Below are positions 12,296 through 22,120 of a stretch of DNA of 64,000 nt, piece by piece. Location: contig JAFMOC010000007.1 of the NCBI GenBank assembly GCA_019802505.1, forward strand, positions 3,195,001-3,259,000, written 5' to 3'. Position 1 is the first letter of the stretch. Every line of letters begins with the position of its first letter. The stretch is from Corydoras sp. C115 (taxonomy: Eukaryota > Chordata > Actinopteri > Siluriformes > Callichthyidae). The position numbers and the translations under genes were made by a program. The notes beneath the pieces were generated by a model, which saw only the letters and a list, made by a program, of their open reading frames with translations, searched no databases and had not been told where the DNA came from.

Positions 12296-12890
12296 TAATC
12301 CAAGGCCAGGCAGCAGACAGAATGGCCTAACCAGCTGCCTGTGAACTGCCAGGAATTGTCACTCACAATAACTAGGTGCCATACCATTAAGACAGTTATC
12401 ACGTATCAAAAAAAAAAGAAAATCTCATTAATATCCATACTATCTCAAGTAATGTAAGAAACACTTTTAAGTTTAAACTTGGGTTATTAAACATTAGGTC
12501 ATCAAAATCAACTAGTTCAAGAAATAATTACTGATAACTTCCTAAATGGCCAATGAATACTTAACATTAAATGATGCCTCTCCAGCTGGTTATACTTATG
12601 CTCATAAACCACATCTTAGTGGACGAGAAAGTGAAGTGGCTACGATCTATAAAAAAAAATAAATGTAACACTTAATAAAGAGTATGAGTCAAAATCCATT
12701 AAAGCTCTTGTACTCAACATAAGCAGTTCATCTTCATTGAAGAACAAATCAAATTTAATGCAACTTATTACTGTACTGTATACCACCCTCCAGGCCTGTA
12801 TACAGAATTTATTAAAGAATTTGCTGAATTTCTTTCTAACATAGTAATCTCATCAAATAAGGCCTTAATAGTTGGTGACTTCAACCACTG
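11578..12890 (+). mobile_element. L2-clade LINE copy C: ORF1 and endonuclease part
   Basis: It abuts the tail of copy B directly. The sequence aligns by eye with copy D from about 49870 to 50815: ORF1 with an esterase-like region, the inter-ORF segment, then the start of the apurinic endonuclease (LGLLNIRS-like) and an internally deleted stretch ending with the endonuclease motif LIVGDFN near 12870-12888. The reverse transcriptase is absent; a gypsy protease fragment follows at once. Confidence 0.8.
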
Positions 12891-13031
12891 TAGTTCCCAC
12901 TGTAATGCAAGATTCTTGTCCAGAAAGTTCCCCTCTGCCTCTGAGTCAATGAGCACCTTAGAGGTATTTTTAGTGTCTCTGATGGAGACCACAACTGGAA
13001 GATACCATGCAGTACCCACCAACCGAGACAT
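12891..13031 (-). pseudogene. Ty3/gypsy protease (retropepsin) fragment
   Basis: The minus-strand frame contains LPVVVSIRDTKNTSKVLIDS followed by EAEGNFLDKNLAL. This matches the gypsy retropepsin active-site segment, normally ALIDSGAEGNFLD. The key DSG is DSE here, so the catalytic motif is damaged. The fragment covers only the active-site region and is cut at the L2 copy C junction. Confidence 0.7.
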
Positions 13032-13548
13032 GATGAAAATTATTTACTGTACATCTGACATAGGAGGTCGATTAGCCGGGTACAGATTGCAGCTGTAGAG
13101 GAATGTACCGCGTGTCTCCGACTCGCCGCTTAGACTCTGTGAGTGACAGAGGGTTATATGAAAAGATTTTATTGCACTTTTTGTTTAGAGACAAACAAGG
13201 GTAAACGAAATCCAAAGGGCCAAAATAAAAAATAATACACCAGCACAACACTGTGACGAAAACCACAGAGAGAGGCCTAGACGAGACAAGGCATCGATCC
13301 GTGGAACAAAATCAGGTGAGCAACCGAGATAGCTGATGGGGGGGAGGCATGCTGGAACCGGAGTCCAGTCAGGGGAAAGTTAGGGCTGGAAGACAACGCA
13401 CTTTTGCACAGAGACAGGCTATGACAGAGAACAGCATATGCAAATCAATCCAACGTGACAGGTGGTCCAAGTGTCTTTTAAATAGGGGTATAAAATTAAA
13501 ACTCTGGTAAATTACCACGCTTCCCAACCGGAGAAAGGTCTGGTGAAT
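13032..13548. other. Unassigned segment, less AT-rich than its surroundings
   Basis: This segment is not matched by any other part of the window and has no convincing coding frame. It follows the gypsy protease fragment and could be more of a degraded LTR element, but I saw no LTR ends. Confidence 0.35.
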
Positions 13549-13557
13549 GAGCACCGG

Positions 13558-13926
13558 CAGCATGGTGGCTTAGTGGTTAGCACATTCGCCTCTCAGCACT
13601 AGGGATTCCCGGTTCGAATCCCCATCTGGGTGGAGTTTCCATGTTCTCCCAGTGTCCGCGTGGGTTTCCTCCGGGTTCTCCGTTTTCCTCCCAGTCCAAA
13701 AACATGGATCAAGTCAATTGAGTTCTCCAAATTGCCCCATATAGAGTGTGTATGTGTGCGTGTCTGTGTAAGTGAGTGTGTGCCCAGTGATAGATTGGCG
13801 CCCTGTCCTGGGTGTCCTGGGCCCAGCGCCCGAAACGTTCTCCCCTGGATGGGCATGGGGAACCCCCCCGCGACCCTATTATAGGATAAAGCGGAAGATA
13901 ATGAATGAATGAATGAATGAATGAAT
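13558..13926 (+). mobile_element. DANA-like SINE, full length, with 9-bp target-site duplication
   Basis: The head has a pol III A box (GGTGGCTTAGTGGTTAGCAC) and B box (GGTTCGAATCC). The conserved body (CATGTTCTCC, GTGGGTTTCCTCC, AACATGGATCAAGTCAATTG) follows, then the 3' part (AGATTGGCGCCCTGTCCTGG, GGATGGGCATGGGGAACCCC) and an (ATGA)n tail. GAGCACCGG flanks it at 13549-13557 and 13927-13935. Confidence 0.9.
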
Positions 13927-14489
13927 GAGCACCGGTAGGTGAATGGGAAGACACAGGTCCTACATATATAAATTTTATATGATTAATATTGAAACTAACA
14001 CTGTTAACTAAGGAAACATATAACTAAACTATAATGTCTTGTATTACAAGAAATGATCACTGATAAATACTTAAATTCCCTTTGTTTTTCACAAATCCCT
14101 GGATTAGGATGCATATAATTGTAGCAATAAACAAATCCATTTCACTGGGTTATTGAAGCCTTTAAATAAGGTTGTTGAATAGTCATAATACTAATATTGC
14201 TAAATACAACTGAAAGCTACTAATTTTATATTTTACTATTATTAACAATAATTACTAATAATTTAAACAATTTAATAATTACTAATTTTTATAACCTTTA
14301 ATAACTTTTAATACCTTATTACTAATAACTTTACTTACTGACATCTAACAAATGTGCAGTAGCATTAACTTGGATGTAGCAATATTAGTATTATGACTAT
14401 TAAACTACCATATAATTTAGAGAATTCAGTGATGTACACAAAATATTATCAGGGGTTATTTTTTATTTACCACAGAAATGATGGAGGCA

Positions 14490-14801
14490 TATCCCCATGC
14501 CCATCCAGGGGAGAACATTTCGGGCGCTGGGCAGATACACCCAGGACAGGGCGCCAATGTATCGCTGGGCACACACTCACTCACACAGACACGCACACAT
14601 ACACATACTCTATATGGGGCAATTTGGAGAACCCAATTGACTTGATCCATGTTTTTGGACTGTGGGAGGAAACCAGAGAACCCGGAGGAAACCCACGCGG
14701 ACACGGGTAAAACATGGAAACTCCACCCAGATGGGGATTCGAACCGGGTATCCCTAGCGCTGAGAGGCGAACATGCTAACCACTAAGCCACCGTGCCGTC
14801 C
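14490..14801 (-). mobile_element. DANA-like SINE lacking the tail
   Basis: The minus strand shows head, A and B boxes, body and most of the 3' part, but the (TGAA)n tail and last ~40 bp are missing. No target-site duplication was found. Confidence 0.85.
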
Positions 14802-14874
14802 AACTATCCACTTTCCCTATAAATATAAATACTACCTCCTATAGTGCAAAATTTAAATGTTTAATCCTGTTTAA

Positions 14875-14990
14875 TCCATCCATCCACTCATTATCTTCCG
14901 CTTTATCCTATATTAGGGTCGCGGGGGGGTTCCCTATGCCCATCCAGGGGAGAACGTCTCGGGCGCTGGTCAGATATCAATCTATCGCTA
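14875..14990 (-). mobile_element. DANA-like SINE, 3' fragment
   Basis: Only the tail and 3' third remain, from (CATC)n through CTTTATCCTATATTAGGGTC to ATCAATCTATCGCTAG. The rest is truncated. Confidence 0.8.
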
Positions 14991-15271
14991 GTGGTTGTTT
15001 TTTTGCTTATGTATTTAAAACCAACAACATGTTAACTACATCCAATACCTAATATTTGCTCCTAAATATTGTATTATAAAAATTATTTAGTAATTATAAT
15101 AAATCAATTTCTTAAAATTGACCTTGTACCTAAAGTATGCAATCATTAAAACGTTATTTCAAAGGTCAAACTTAAATTCTAAAAAAACTATCATAATTTC
15201 CTTTTCCATTTTCCATTTGTGGGGGGAAAAAAATTAAACATTGTCTTTCAGCAGCCAAATGATTATTTTCA

Positions 15272-15275
<4 letters not shown>

Positions 15276-15346
<71 letters not shown>
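15276..15346. repeat. (TA)n microsatellite
   Basis: A run of about 71 bp of alternating TA, flanked by near-palindromic TTTCAAATA/TATTTGAAA, so the whole can form a hairpin. Confidence 0.95.
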
Positions 15347-15350
<4 letters not shown>

Positions 15351-15761
15351 TTTGAAAGACTCACAGATAAGAGAATACTGTTAATGTCATCAATGTTGCA
15401 AATTGATGATTTTCAGCTGGGATCCTATTGAGCCTTGACTATTCCATTGGAATGAACATATAATGTAAATGCAGCTCTGGTCAAGATGAGGCAAAGATAT
15501 AATTGTCCTGGTGATGCCAATATATATTGCAAATATTTTATAGCATAATGAAAAACCCTGTACAAAGGTCAGTTACATAATCAATACACTTAGGGATGTA
15601 TGAACAGACAGTAACTGAGAGAGAAAAGCAGCAGCAGGTGCGCATACCACTTTACCACCTTCAACATTACTGTTGTAGGCAAAACTGCCAAGAGCCTAGT
15701 GTGAGTCAAATGAAAACCAAAGGTACATCGAGTCTAACTGAAAACATAATCTACGTGCGAC

Positions 15762-15802
15762 TTGGGTCGCGGGGGGTTCCCTATGCCCATACAGAGGAGA
15801 AT
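15762..15802 (-). mobile_element. DANA-like SINE, short 3' fragment
   Basis: GGGTCGCGGGGGGTTCCCTA and the following ATGCCCAT...AGGAGAA match the SINE 3' region over about 40 bp only. Confidence 0.6.
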
Positions 15803-16140
15803 ATAATGACACACAACCCATACATCCCCCCCGCCTTCCCATTATATTTATGCAGTCAAATGAATGATGTTTGTGTTTCAGCAATAAAACATTAGCGCAG
15901 CGCTGTGATCACAGTCAATTAATCCAGTGGTTATCATACAAACGTCAATAAAATGTATAGTTTGCTGTATTTCTTACTGTTCACATTAGAACGTTACCAA
16001 AAAGTTCCTTGCAAAGTAACAACGACAGAAATGAAGAAAAGAACATTTGTATGTAGAAGTAGCAGGGGTTTTTATTCAGAATCTGTGTCTGTGCGTTAAT
16101 AATAAAATGTATTTATAGATATACTACTTGATGTTGACAT

Positions 16141-16271
16141 ATGCCCAGCGATAGATTGGCGCCCTGTCCTGGGTGTGTCTGCCCAGTGCCCGAAACATTC
16201 TCCCCTGGATGGGCATGGGGACCCTAATATAGGATAAAGCGGAAGATAATGAATGAATGAATGAATGAATG
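16141..16271 (+). mobile_element. DANA-like SINE, 3' half with tail
   Basis: The copy runs from GCCCAGCGATAGATTGGCGC to a (TGAA)n tail; the head with the pol III boxes is missing. It ends 25 bp before the LTR element at 16297. Confidence 0.85.
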
Positions 16272-16296
16272 TTGACATATAAACACAAGTAAAGAC

Positions 16297-16530
16297 TGTA
16301 ACAGGTGCCTAGGGCACCTGTCACCTGTTTTGTGTTTCGTCCCGTTCGTTTAAGTTAATTAACGTTCAGTGCTCATTAGTTTCGTTAATTAACTCTGTAT
16401 TATCATTGGTTTGTCTTGTGCACGTGGTCGGGTGTCTTTTTGTATTTATGTCCATTGTTTCTTGTCTTTGGTGCTGGTCGTTTGTGTTTGATGTCACCTT
16501 AGTCTCTTTTGTACCTCATGTTTTGTGGTG
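16297..16530 (+). repeat. 5' LTR (truncated on its right)
   Basis: Starts TGTAACAGG next to the duplicated AAGAC. Positions 16315-16530 match 17709-17924 without an indel. The part after GTTTTGTGGTG that the downstream LTR has is absent. Confidence 0.75.
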
Positions 16531-16544
16531 TCCGCGAGTGCGCC

Positions 16545-16958
16545 ATGCGCAGCCCGCCGTCCCGGAGCCGTAAGGACGGCTATTACAGAGAAATGTCTGA
16601 TTATGATTGTTATGATTCCGATGATGAGTGGATGTGGAGGTACGGGTACGAAGCGCTCTGCGCTGAGGAAGGTCTGGACTTGGTTCAGATCTCCGATGAT
16701 GAGACGGGCGAGTCGTACCTGTATGGGCATATTCTGCCCATACGAACCCTCCTCAACTCTGAGGAGTTCTGGACGGACGCTCCGGTCCAGCTTGTTAAAC
16801 CCCACGTGGCGAAATCCAGAAACCGGCGCGGTGCTAAGACGCAGCGTGCGCGCGGCACGTGTGCTGCGGGGCAGTCACGTGACGCGCCCGCGCCGGACCG
16901 CGCTGTGTCTGGATCGCGCTGCGAGGGGGCGGTACCGAGCCAACACTCGGGGGGGTAG
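16545..16958 (+). CDS. Unidentified acidic ORF inside the LTR element
   Basis: The frame is open from 16509; the Met at 16545 is the first one past the LTR match, and MSDYDCYDSDDEW begins 48 bp further on. The predicted product has a strongly acidic, Tyr-rich N-terminus (DYDCYDSDDEWMWRYGYEAL), a middle part with ISDDETGESYLYG and LLNSEEFWTDAP, and a basic tail (KSRNRRGAKTQRAR). I do not recognise a domain and see no zinc knuckle, protease or RT motif. It sits where a gag gene would lie, so it may be a gag-derived or captured accessory protein. A TTTGTGTGCAG at 17055-17065 could be a splice acceptor joining it to the proline-rich frame downstream. Confidence 0.45.
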   Translation: MRSPPSRSRKDGYYREMSDYDCYDSDDEWMWRYGYEALCAEEGLDLVQISDDETGESYLYGHILPIRTLLNSEEFWTDAPVQLVKPHVAKSRNRRGAKTQRARGTCAAGQSRDAPAPDRAVSGSRCEGAVPSQHSGG

Positions 16959-16960
16959 AT

Positions 16961-17485
16961 GTGGATCCGTGTCCCCCTGTCTCGTGTGTCCAGTCCGTCT
17001 TCCCCATGTCTGAGATGTCTATGTGTTTGGGCATTGCGGTGGGGGTGTATATGTTTTGTGTGCAGGATGGCGAGCCCGAGGTGCCGGCCGAGGTCCGCCC
17101 AGCGCGCGCGCCCATCCCGAAGTCCAGGGGCGTCACGCCGCCCATCCCGAAGCCCAGGGGCCGCACGCCGCCCAGCCCGAGCAGCAGGGGCCGCACGCCG
17201 CCCAGCCCGAGCAGCAGGGGCCGCACGCCGCCCAGCCCGAGCAGCAGGGGCCGCACGTCGCACGCCACGCCGCCAGGGGGCGCCCGCCTCGCCACGCAGC
17301 CAGAGTGCGTGGCCATCTCCTCGCCCGATGTGGGCGTCCACCGGACCTTGCTGCCAGAGGGCGTGGCCCACTCCTCGTCCGATGGGGGCGCCCGCCTCGC
17401 CACGCAGCCAGAGTACGTGGCCAACTACGCGCCCGCCGTGGGCGTCCACCAGACCACGCAGCCAGAGGGCGTGGCCCACTTCTGA
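16961..17485 (+). CDS. Proline/arginine-rich ORF inside the LTR element
   Basis: The frame is open over 174 codons. The region after about 17066 encodes repeated TPPSPSSRGR units and then longer TQPEGVAHxxPxxGxx-type units. Overlapping frames on both strands are also open because the DNA is built of repeats whose lengths divide by three, so openness alone is weak evidence. If translated it would be a low-complexity, disordered protein. It may be the second exon of the acidic frame upstream. Confidence 0.3.
   Translation: MDPCPPVSCVQSVFPMSEMSMCLGIAVGVYMFCVQDGEPEVPAEVRPARAPIPKSRGVTPPIPKPRGRTPPSPSSRGRTPPSPSSRGRTPPSPSSRGRTSHATPPGGARLATQPECVAISSPDVGVHRTLLPEGVAHSSSDGGARLATQPEYVANYAPAVGVHQTTQPEGVAHF
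17111..17260 (+). repeat. 30-bp GC-rich minisatellite, about 5 units
   Basis: Three identical units (17171-17260, starting CCCAGCCCGAGCAGCAGGGG) follow two diverged ones (17111-17170). Each unit encodes ten residues of the type PPSPSSRGRT. Confidence 0.9.
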
Positions 17486-17612
17486 TCCGCCGTGGGCGTC
17501 CACCTGACTTTGCAGCCAGAGGGCGTTCGGCACGCCTCACCCGCAGAGGGCGTCCACCTGACTTTGCAGCCAGAGGGCGTTCGGCACGCCTCACCCGCAG
17601 AGGGCGTCCACC
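17293..17612 (+). repeat. ~60-bp GC-rich repeat array
   Basis: Units with the core GCAGCCAGAGGGCGT and GGGCGTCCACC recur at about 60-bp spacing. The last two (about 17490-17608) are nearly identical over CACCTGACTTTGCAGCCAGA. Related 27-bp units lie at window positions 5-85. Confidence 0.8.
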
Positions 17613-17672
17613 CGAGGGCGCCTTCCAAGCCCCGCTCAAGGAGGGCGGAGGACCCCCCCCCCCCCCCGAACT

Positions 17673-18049
17673 GTTTTTTTTTTTTTTTTCTTCTCTTGGT
17701 CGCGTCCCCACCTGTCACCTGTTTTGTGTTTCGTCCCGTTGGTTTAAGCTAATTAACGTTCAGTGCTCATTAGTTTCGTTAATTAACTCTGTATTATCAT
17801 TGGTTTGTCTTGTGCACGTGGTCGGGTGTCTTTTTGTATTTATGTCCATTGTTTCTTGTCTTTGGTGCTGGTCGTTTGTGTTTGATGTCACCTTAGTCTC
17901 TTTTGTACCTCATGTTTTGTGGTGCACTGCACCTTTAAATAAACCCGTTATCAGCTACCTGCGTGCCTGGCTCCCTTCAGCGCGTGTAAACGCGGCGGTC
18001 TGCGCTTCCTATGCGGCACCGCTTCAGCCCGAGGTAGACTACCGTGACA
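17673..18049 (+). repeat. 3' LTR (left edge uncertain)
   Basis: The sure part starts at 17709, where it matches the 5' LTR, and ends at CGTGACA before the AAGAC duplication. A TGT at 17673 after a purine-rich stretch (AAGGAGGGCGGAGGA) and poly-C is a possible left edge. TTTAAATAAACCC at about 17932 includes AATAAA. Confidence 0.65.
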
Positions 18050-18054
18050 AAGAC

Positions 18055-18622
18055 ACTGCTGGGGAAACATTTTAAAAACACTAAAATCATTTCCCTACGT
18101 GTTATTTAATTGCATAATTAATTTTAAAACGTAACTTCTTTTACTCTGTCTAGAGACGACCACTGCCGTTTGTGGCACTAAGTGGCACACGGGGCAGTGG
18201 GGGATCTGCATTCACGCATGCACCAATGCAGATCGCTAATTACTAAGCCACCATGCCACCCACATTGGCATCTGCCTGAAATATAGTTATTCTAATTGTT
18301 ACTTTTAATTATTTAAGTATTGTTTCTTTTAAACTTTTATTTTATTTCCTTTATGGATAACATTAACTAGACAACATTAGCTCTACTGAAATGCTCCAGC
18401 TACTGCACCATTTACTTTCTTGTCATATGTTTGGTTTTCGAAGTGGTTGCTAAGATCACTGTTAGCTTATGTGACAGAATTTATATTTAGTGAAATGTTT
18501 CTTATTTAGTCCTGCATGGACATTCAAGGTGCTTCTAATAACCAGTAAGTATAATTTCAGATTTTGAGGTGTATTTTAAAGCAAGAAGGCAAAAATATAC
18601 AATTGTAATCTTTATGTCAAAC
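18055..18622. other. No gene seen; AT-rich spacer
   Basis: A short SINE-like scrap (TACTAAGCCACCATGCCACCC near 18240-18261, minus orientation) is the only repeat piece. I see no coding sequence. Confidence 0.5.
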
Positions 18623-18634
18623 TATTTAAAACAG

Positions 18635-18980
18635 GGCGGCACGGTGGCTTAGTGGTTAGCACGTTCGCCTCTCAGCGCTAGGGATTCCCGGTTCGAATCC
18701 CCATCTGGGTGGAGTTTCCATGTTCTCCCCGTGTCCGCGTGGGTTTCCTCCGGGTTCTCCGGTTTCCTCCCACAGTCCAAAAACATGGATCAAGTTATTT
18801 GAGTTCTCTAAATTGCCCCATATAGAGTGTGTTTGAGTGTGTGAGTGTGTGCCCAGCGATAGATTGGCGCCCTGTCCTGGGTGTATCTGCCCAGCGCCCG
18901 AGATGTTCTCCCCTGGATGGGCATGGGGAACCCCACCGCAACCCTAATAGAGGATGAAGCGGGAGATAATGAATGAATGA
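18635..18980 (+). mobile_element. DANA-like SINE, full length, perfect 12-bp TSD
   Basis: This is the best-preserved copy: GGGCGGCACGGTGGCTTAGT head, B box GGTTCGAATCC, full body and (GAAT)n tail. TATTTAAAACAG flanks it exactly at 18623-18634 and 18981-18992, which dates it as a recent LINE-mediated insertion. Confidence 0.95.
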
Positions 18981-19435
18981 TATTTAAAACAGTTTAATTT
19001 AGTAAATACTGAAAGAGCAGTTTTTTCCCATTAGCCATTCTTGGACATAAAAATAATTAAGAAATGTAAAGTACTTGATGCATAATCATGGGTGATAATT
19101 AAAAAGGCATGGTGGAAGAATTCAGAAAACAATGAAACCACATACAACAAAACACCACTGGAGACTAAATAAAAGGATGAAGTTTATTAAAACAGTTCTA
19201 ATGCAAGCAATGCATAAATATCTCAGAAAATGTGAAATTTCTACATCAGCACATGAAGCACTAACAACATCTAATGATTCACATGCCCATATAGACAAAG
19301 GTATCTCAGAGTGTCTGCTATTTATAATGTTTAAATTTTCACATTTAGCAAAAGCTTTTATTTAAAGAGACTTACAAGCAAAAGAACATAAGTTTATATA
19401 TTACAATTTGTACATTAGTGTCCTGCATTGTTAAA

Positions 19436-19951
19436 GCTGTCTTGCCCCTCGGGGAGGATGAGTCCTCCACTGAGCCTCAGTCACATTGTTTTTTCCTTAA
19501 AATACCAGGGAATTTTTCCTTGCCAATGTCAGGGTAATATTATATATCTGCTTTAAGACATCCATCCATCCATTATCTTCCGCTTTATTTTAAACTAGGG
19601 TCGCAGGGGGGTTCCCCATCCAGGGGAAAACGTTTCGGGCACTGGGCAGATACACCCAGGACAGGGCGCCAATCTATCGCTGGGCGCCAATCTAATCTGT
19701 ATCACTCACACAGACATATACACATTCTATATGGGGCAATTTGGAGAACTCAATTGATTTGATCCATGTTTTTGCACTGTGGGAGGAAACCGGAGAACCC
19801 GGAGGAAACCCACGCGGACACGGGGAGAACATGGAAACTCCACCCAGATGGGGATTCGAACCGGATATGCAATATTATTAATAATACAATATTATTATTA
19901 TAGCCCATGCTTTAAGACAATGTGCTAAAATAAAAGGTGCTATATAAATAA
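19436..19951 (+). mobile_element. Old L2 3' UTR remnant split by a SINE
   Basis: Positions 19436-19560 (GGGGAGGATGAGTCCTCCACTG, TTTTTCCTTGCC) and 19908-19951 (CTTTAAGACAATGTG, GGTGCTATATAAATAA) are the two halves of a diverged L2 3' end. The SINE at 19561 separates them. Confidence 0.7.
19561..19868 (-). mobile_element. DANA-like SINE inserted in the L2 remnant
   Basis: The minus-strand copy runs from (CATC)n tail to the B box ATTCGAACCGG; the extreme head is replaced by an (ATT)n-rich stretch. TGCTTTAAGACA is duplicated at 19549-19560 and 19908-19919, which brackets the insertion. Confidence 0.85.
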
Positions 19952-20073
19952 GGTGGCACAGTGGCTCAGTGGCTAGCACATTCGCCTCTCAGCGCTGGGA
20001 TTTCAGGTTCGATTCCCAATCTGGGTGGAGTTTCTAAAGTAGAGGATTAAGCAGAAGATAATGAATGGATGGA
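19952..20073 (+). mobile_element. DANA-like SINE with a large internal deletion
   Basis: Head, A box and B box (GGTTCGATTCC) join directly to the last ~30 bp (AGAGGATTAAGCAGAAGATA). TATAAATAA flanks it at 19943-19951 and 20074-20082. Confidence 0.8.
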
Positions 20074-20868
20074 TATAAATAAATAAACTTAAACTAGAAA
20101 TCTGTAAATTAATGAGTAACCAGCTGAATTGGTACTATCAATCATGATCTTCTGCAGATCTGGTTTCATTGCTTAGATTTCTGCATAGATTTTTTTTTTA
20201 ATAGGTAAAGAAATAACAACAAGTGCTGCAAAAGGGATGTGTGTTGAAAATCCTTAATAAAAATCCTGCAAGTCTCAGCATCATTAGAAAGATCATTTTA
20301 GCAATTTAGTTGTAGTATAGCATATTTAGTTTTTTTTTTTATTCAAATACTTTTATTGTCATTTTAATGATGTATGCAGTATGCAGTAAACAGTAAAATG
20401 AAGAATGTTTCTCAGAACCAAGGTGCTATAATGAGTGAGATAAGAAAAAAACATTGGCACTGATTTGAGGTTGAAGGACCAGGTGGCAGTTGTCACTAAA
20501 GCATAATAAGCAAGCAGAGGTGGATCGAAAATAGTATATGTAAATGGAGCAGATCCAGAGACGGTTCTGCAGGCCAAAAGCACTGGCCCTTGTATTGAAT
20601 GTGAGCAGCTACTGCTACTACTACAGTTGAAAAGACACTATCATGCAAGATGGGAGACCAACAAACAATGAAGATGAAGTGATAAGACGCACCCACATGC
20701 AAGCAAAGATCCATCTCCAGCAAATATTTGTTTATACATCCTCACATCTTGATTTCAACTGTATATTTATATAAATTGTATATTTATTTATGCTATATTT
20801 AAATATAATGTGATTTAAAATATTGTAATTTGTAAAAAAAAATAATAATAATAATAATAATAAAAAAA
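20074..20868. other. No gene seen
   Basis: Overlapping short minus-strand frames (20359-20583, 20496-20723) have no recognisable motif or splice context. Confidence 0.45.
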
Positions 20869-20993
20869 GTGGTTGAGTTTCCATGTTCTCCCTGTGTCCT
20901 TGTGGGTTTTCTCCAGTTTCCTTCCACAGTCCAAAAACATGGATCAAGGTCAATTGAATTCTACAAATTACATATAGTGTGTGTTTGCCTGAT
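20869..20993 (+). mobile_element. DANA-like SINE body fragment
   Basis: GAGTTTCCATGTTCTCCCTG through CCAAAAACATGGATCAAGG and AATTG match the SINE middle; head and 3' part are missing. Confidence 0.75.
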
Positions 20994-21289
20994 AAAAGCA
21001 GATGCTTTTATACAAAAAAAGATACAAATAAGAGAACATAGTTGGAAAACAAACTTGCTGCGTAAGGGTGGCTATAACTCTGTTTTGAATAAAGAATTAA
21101 TAATATAAAAACAGTGTAAAAGCAGTGTAAACCATCACAAAAGGAGAATTAGGTACTAAAATGTAGTGTTATACATGAGTTGTTTTTTTTTGTCCATGTT
21201 ACTTCTTTGATTTCCACTGTATACAGTCAGTCACAGCCAATTTCAAATAACTGAAGTAACCAATCATGTCTCGGTGGACAAATGCCAAA

Positions 21290-21560
21290 CTTCGGTGTCA
21301 ATAATAACACCGTCCCGTGACAGGAACTGAAACGAGGGCAGATCACATCAGTAGCGCGCATGTGCGAGGAAGCAATTTACCCCCCCCCCCCCCTTTCGTC
21401 TTTCATTTTGCCCGCACGTGTGCTTTGGAACGCTCGCTCGGAAGCACGTGAGGTTGGTTTGGACAGTGATCTGATGCCATAAATTCTATATCCTACAGCT
21501 TCACCACACATATGTGTACAATGACCCAGCGCGCTCAGTGAGGTGAGCTTTCCTGCTGGA
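21290..21560. promoter_or_regulatory. CpG-rich segment with two CACGTG E-boxes
   Basis: Within strongly AT-rich flanks this stretch is rich in CpG (GTAGCGCGCATGTGCGAGG, AACGCTCGCTCGG, CAGCGCGCTCAG) and has GCACGTGTG and GCACGTGAG about 30 bp apart, plus a poly-C run. Such islands mark promoters in fish, but no exon with a start codon is evident on either side, so the assignment is speculative. Confidence 0.25.
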
Positions 21561-21779
21561 TTAATGCAGCTTTATTCCAGCTGGCTGCCCAGAAAGTCAG
21601 ACTGCATGTCTACTGTATGAAAGATGAGCTTAAGACAGAGATGGGTTTTCTCTTACACTGGAAACTTAAAGCCACTCTGGGACATGTTCCAAATCCAAAG
21701 TCAATAATAAAATGTCAAATAAAAAAAACTATAATAGTATACTATAATAATATTGTACTGTATAATATTAAGGTGACTG

Positions 21780-22107
21780 GGGCGGCAGGTGGCTGGTGGT
21801 TAGCACGTTCGGCTCGCAGTGCTAAGGATTCCCAGTTTGAATCCCCATCTGGGTGGAGTTCTCCCCGTGTCCGCGTGGGTTTCCTCCGGGTTCTCCAGTT
21901 TCCTCCCACAGTCCAAAAACATGGATCAAGTCAATTGAATTTTCAAAATTGCCGTATAGAATGTGTTTGTGTGCATGAGTGTGTGCCCAGTGATAGATTG
22001 GCGCCCTGTCCTGGGTGTATCTGCCCATCGCCCGAGACATTCTCCCCTGGATGGGCATGGGGAACCCCCCACCCTAATAGAGGATAAAAGCGGAAGATAA
22101 TGAATGA
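21780..22107 (+). mobile_element. DANA-like SINE, nearly full length
   Basis: GGCGGCAGGTGGCTGGTGGT head (A box slightly damaged) and B box GTTTGAATCC lead into the full body and 3' part. ATTAAGGTGACTG (21767-21779) and ATTAAAGTGACTG (22108-22120) form a 13-bp duplication with one mismatch. Confidence 0.9.
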
Positions 22108-22120
22108 ATTAAAGTGACTG

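Larger units (their letters stand above)
16297..18049 (+). mobile_element. Young non-autonomous LTR retroelement with TSD AAGAC
   Basis: The element begins TGTAACAGGTG and ends CCGTGACA, flanked by a perfect 5-bp duplication AAGAC (16292-16296 and 18050-18054), as LTR integrases produce. A direct repeat of 216 bp (16315-16530 and 17709-17924) differs by eye at two positions, so the insertion is recent. The downstream LTR continues with TTTAAATAAACCC and a U5-like stretch that the upstream copy lacks; the upstream LTR appears cut at 16530. No protease, reverse transcriptase or integrase lies between the repeats; the internal 1.1 kb holds an acidic open frame and GC-rich minisatellites. It would need enzymes from another element. 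Confidence 0.8.

Noticed and set aside
16685..17718. Several long minus-strand and alternate-frame ORFs across the GC-rich repeats
   Set aside because: The DNA is a tandem array with unit lengths divisible by three and few stop-forming triplets, so every frame stays open; these are shadows.
18635..18980. tRNA gene suggested by A and B boxes
   Set aside because: The pol III boxes belong to the tRNA-derived SINE head; no cloverleaf or CCA-bearing mature tRNA follows, and the unit is repeated throughout the window.
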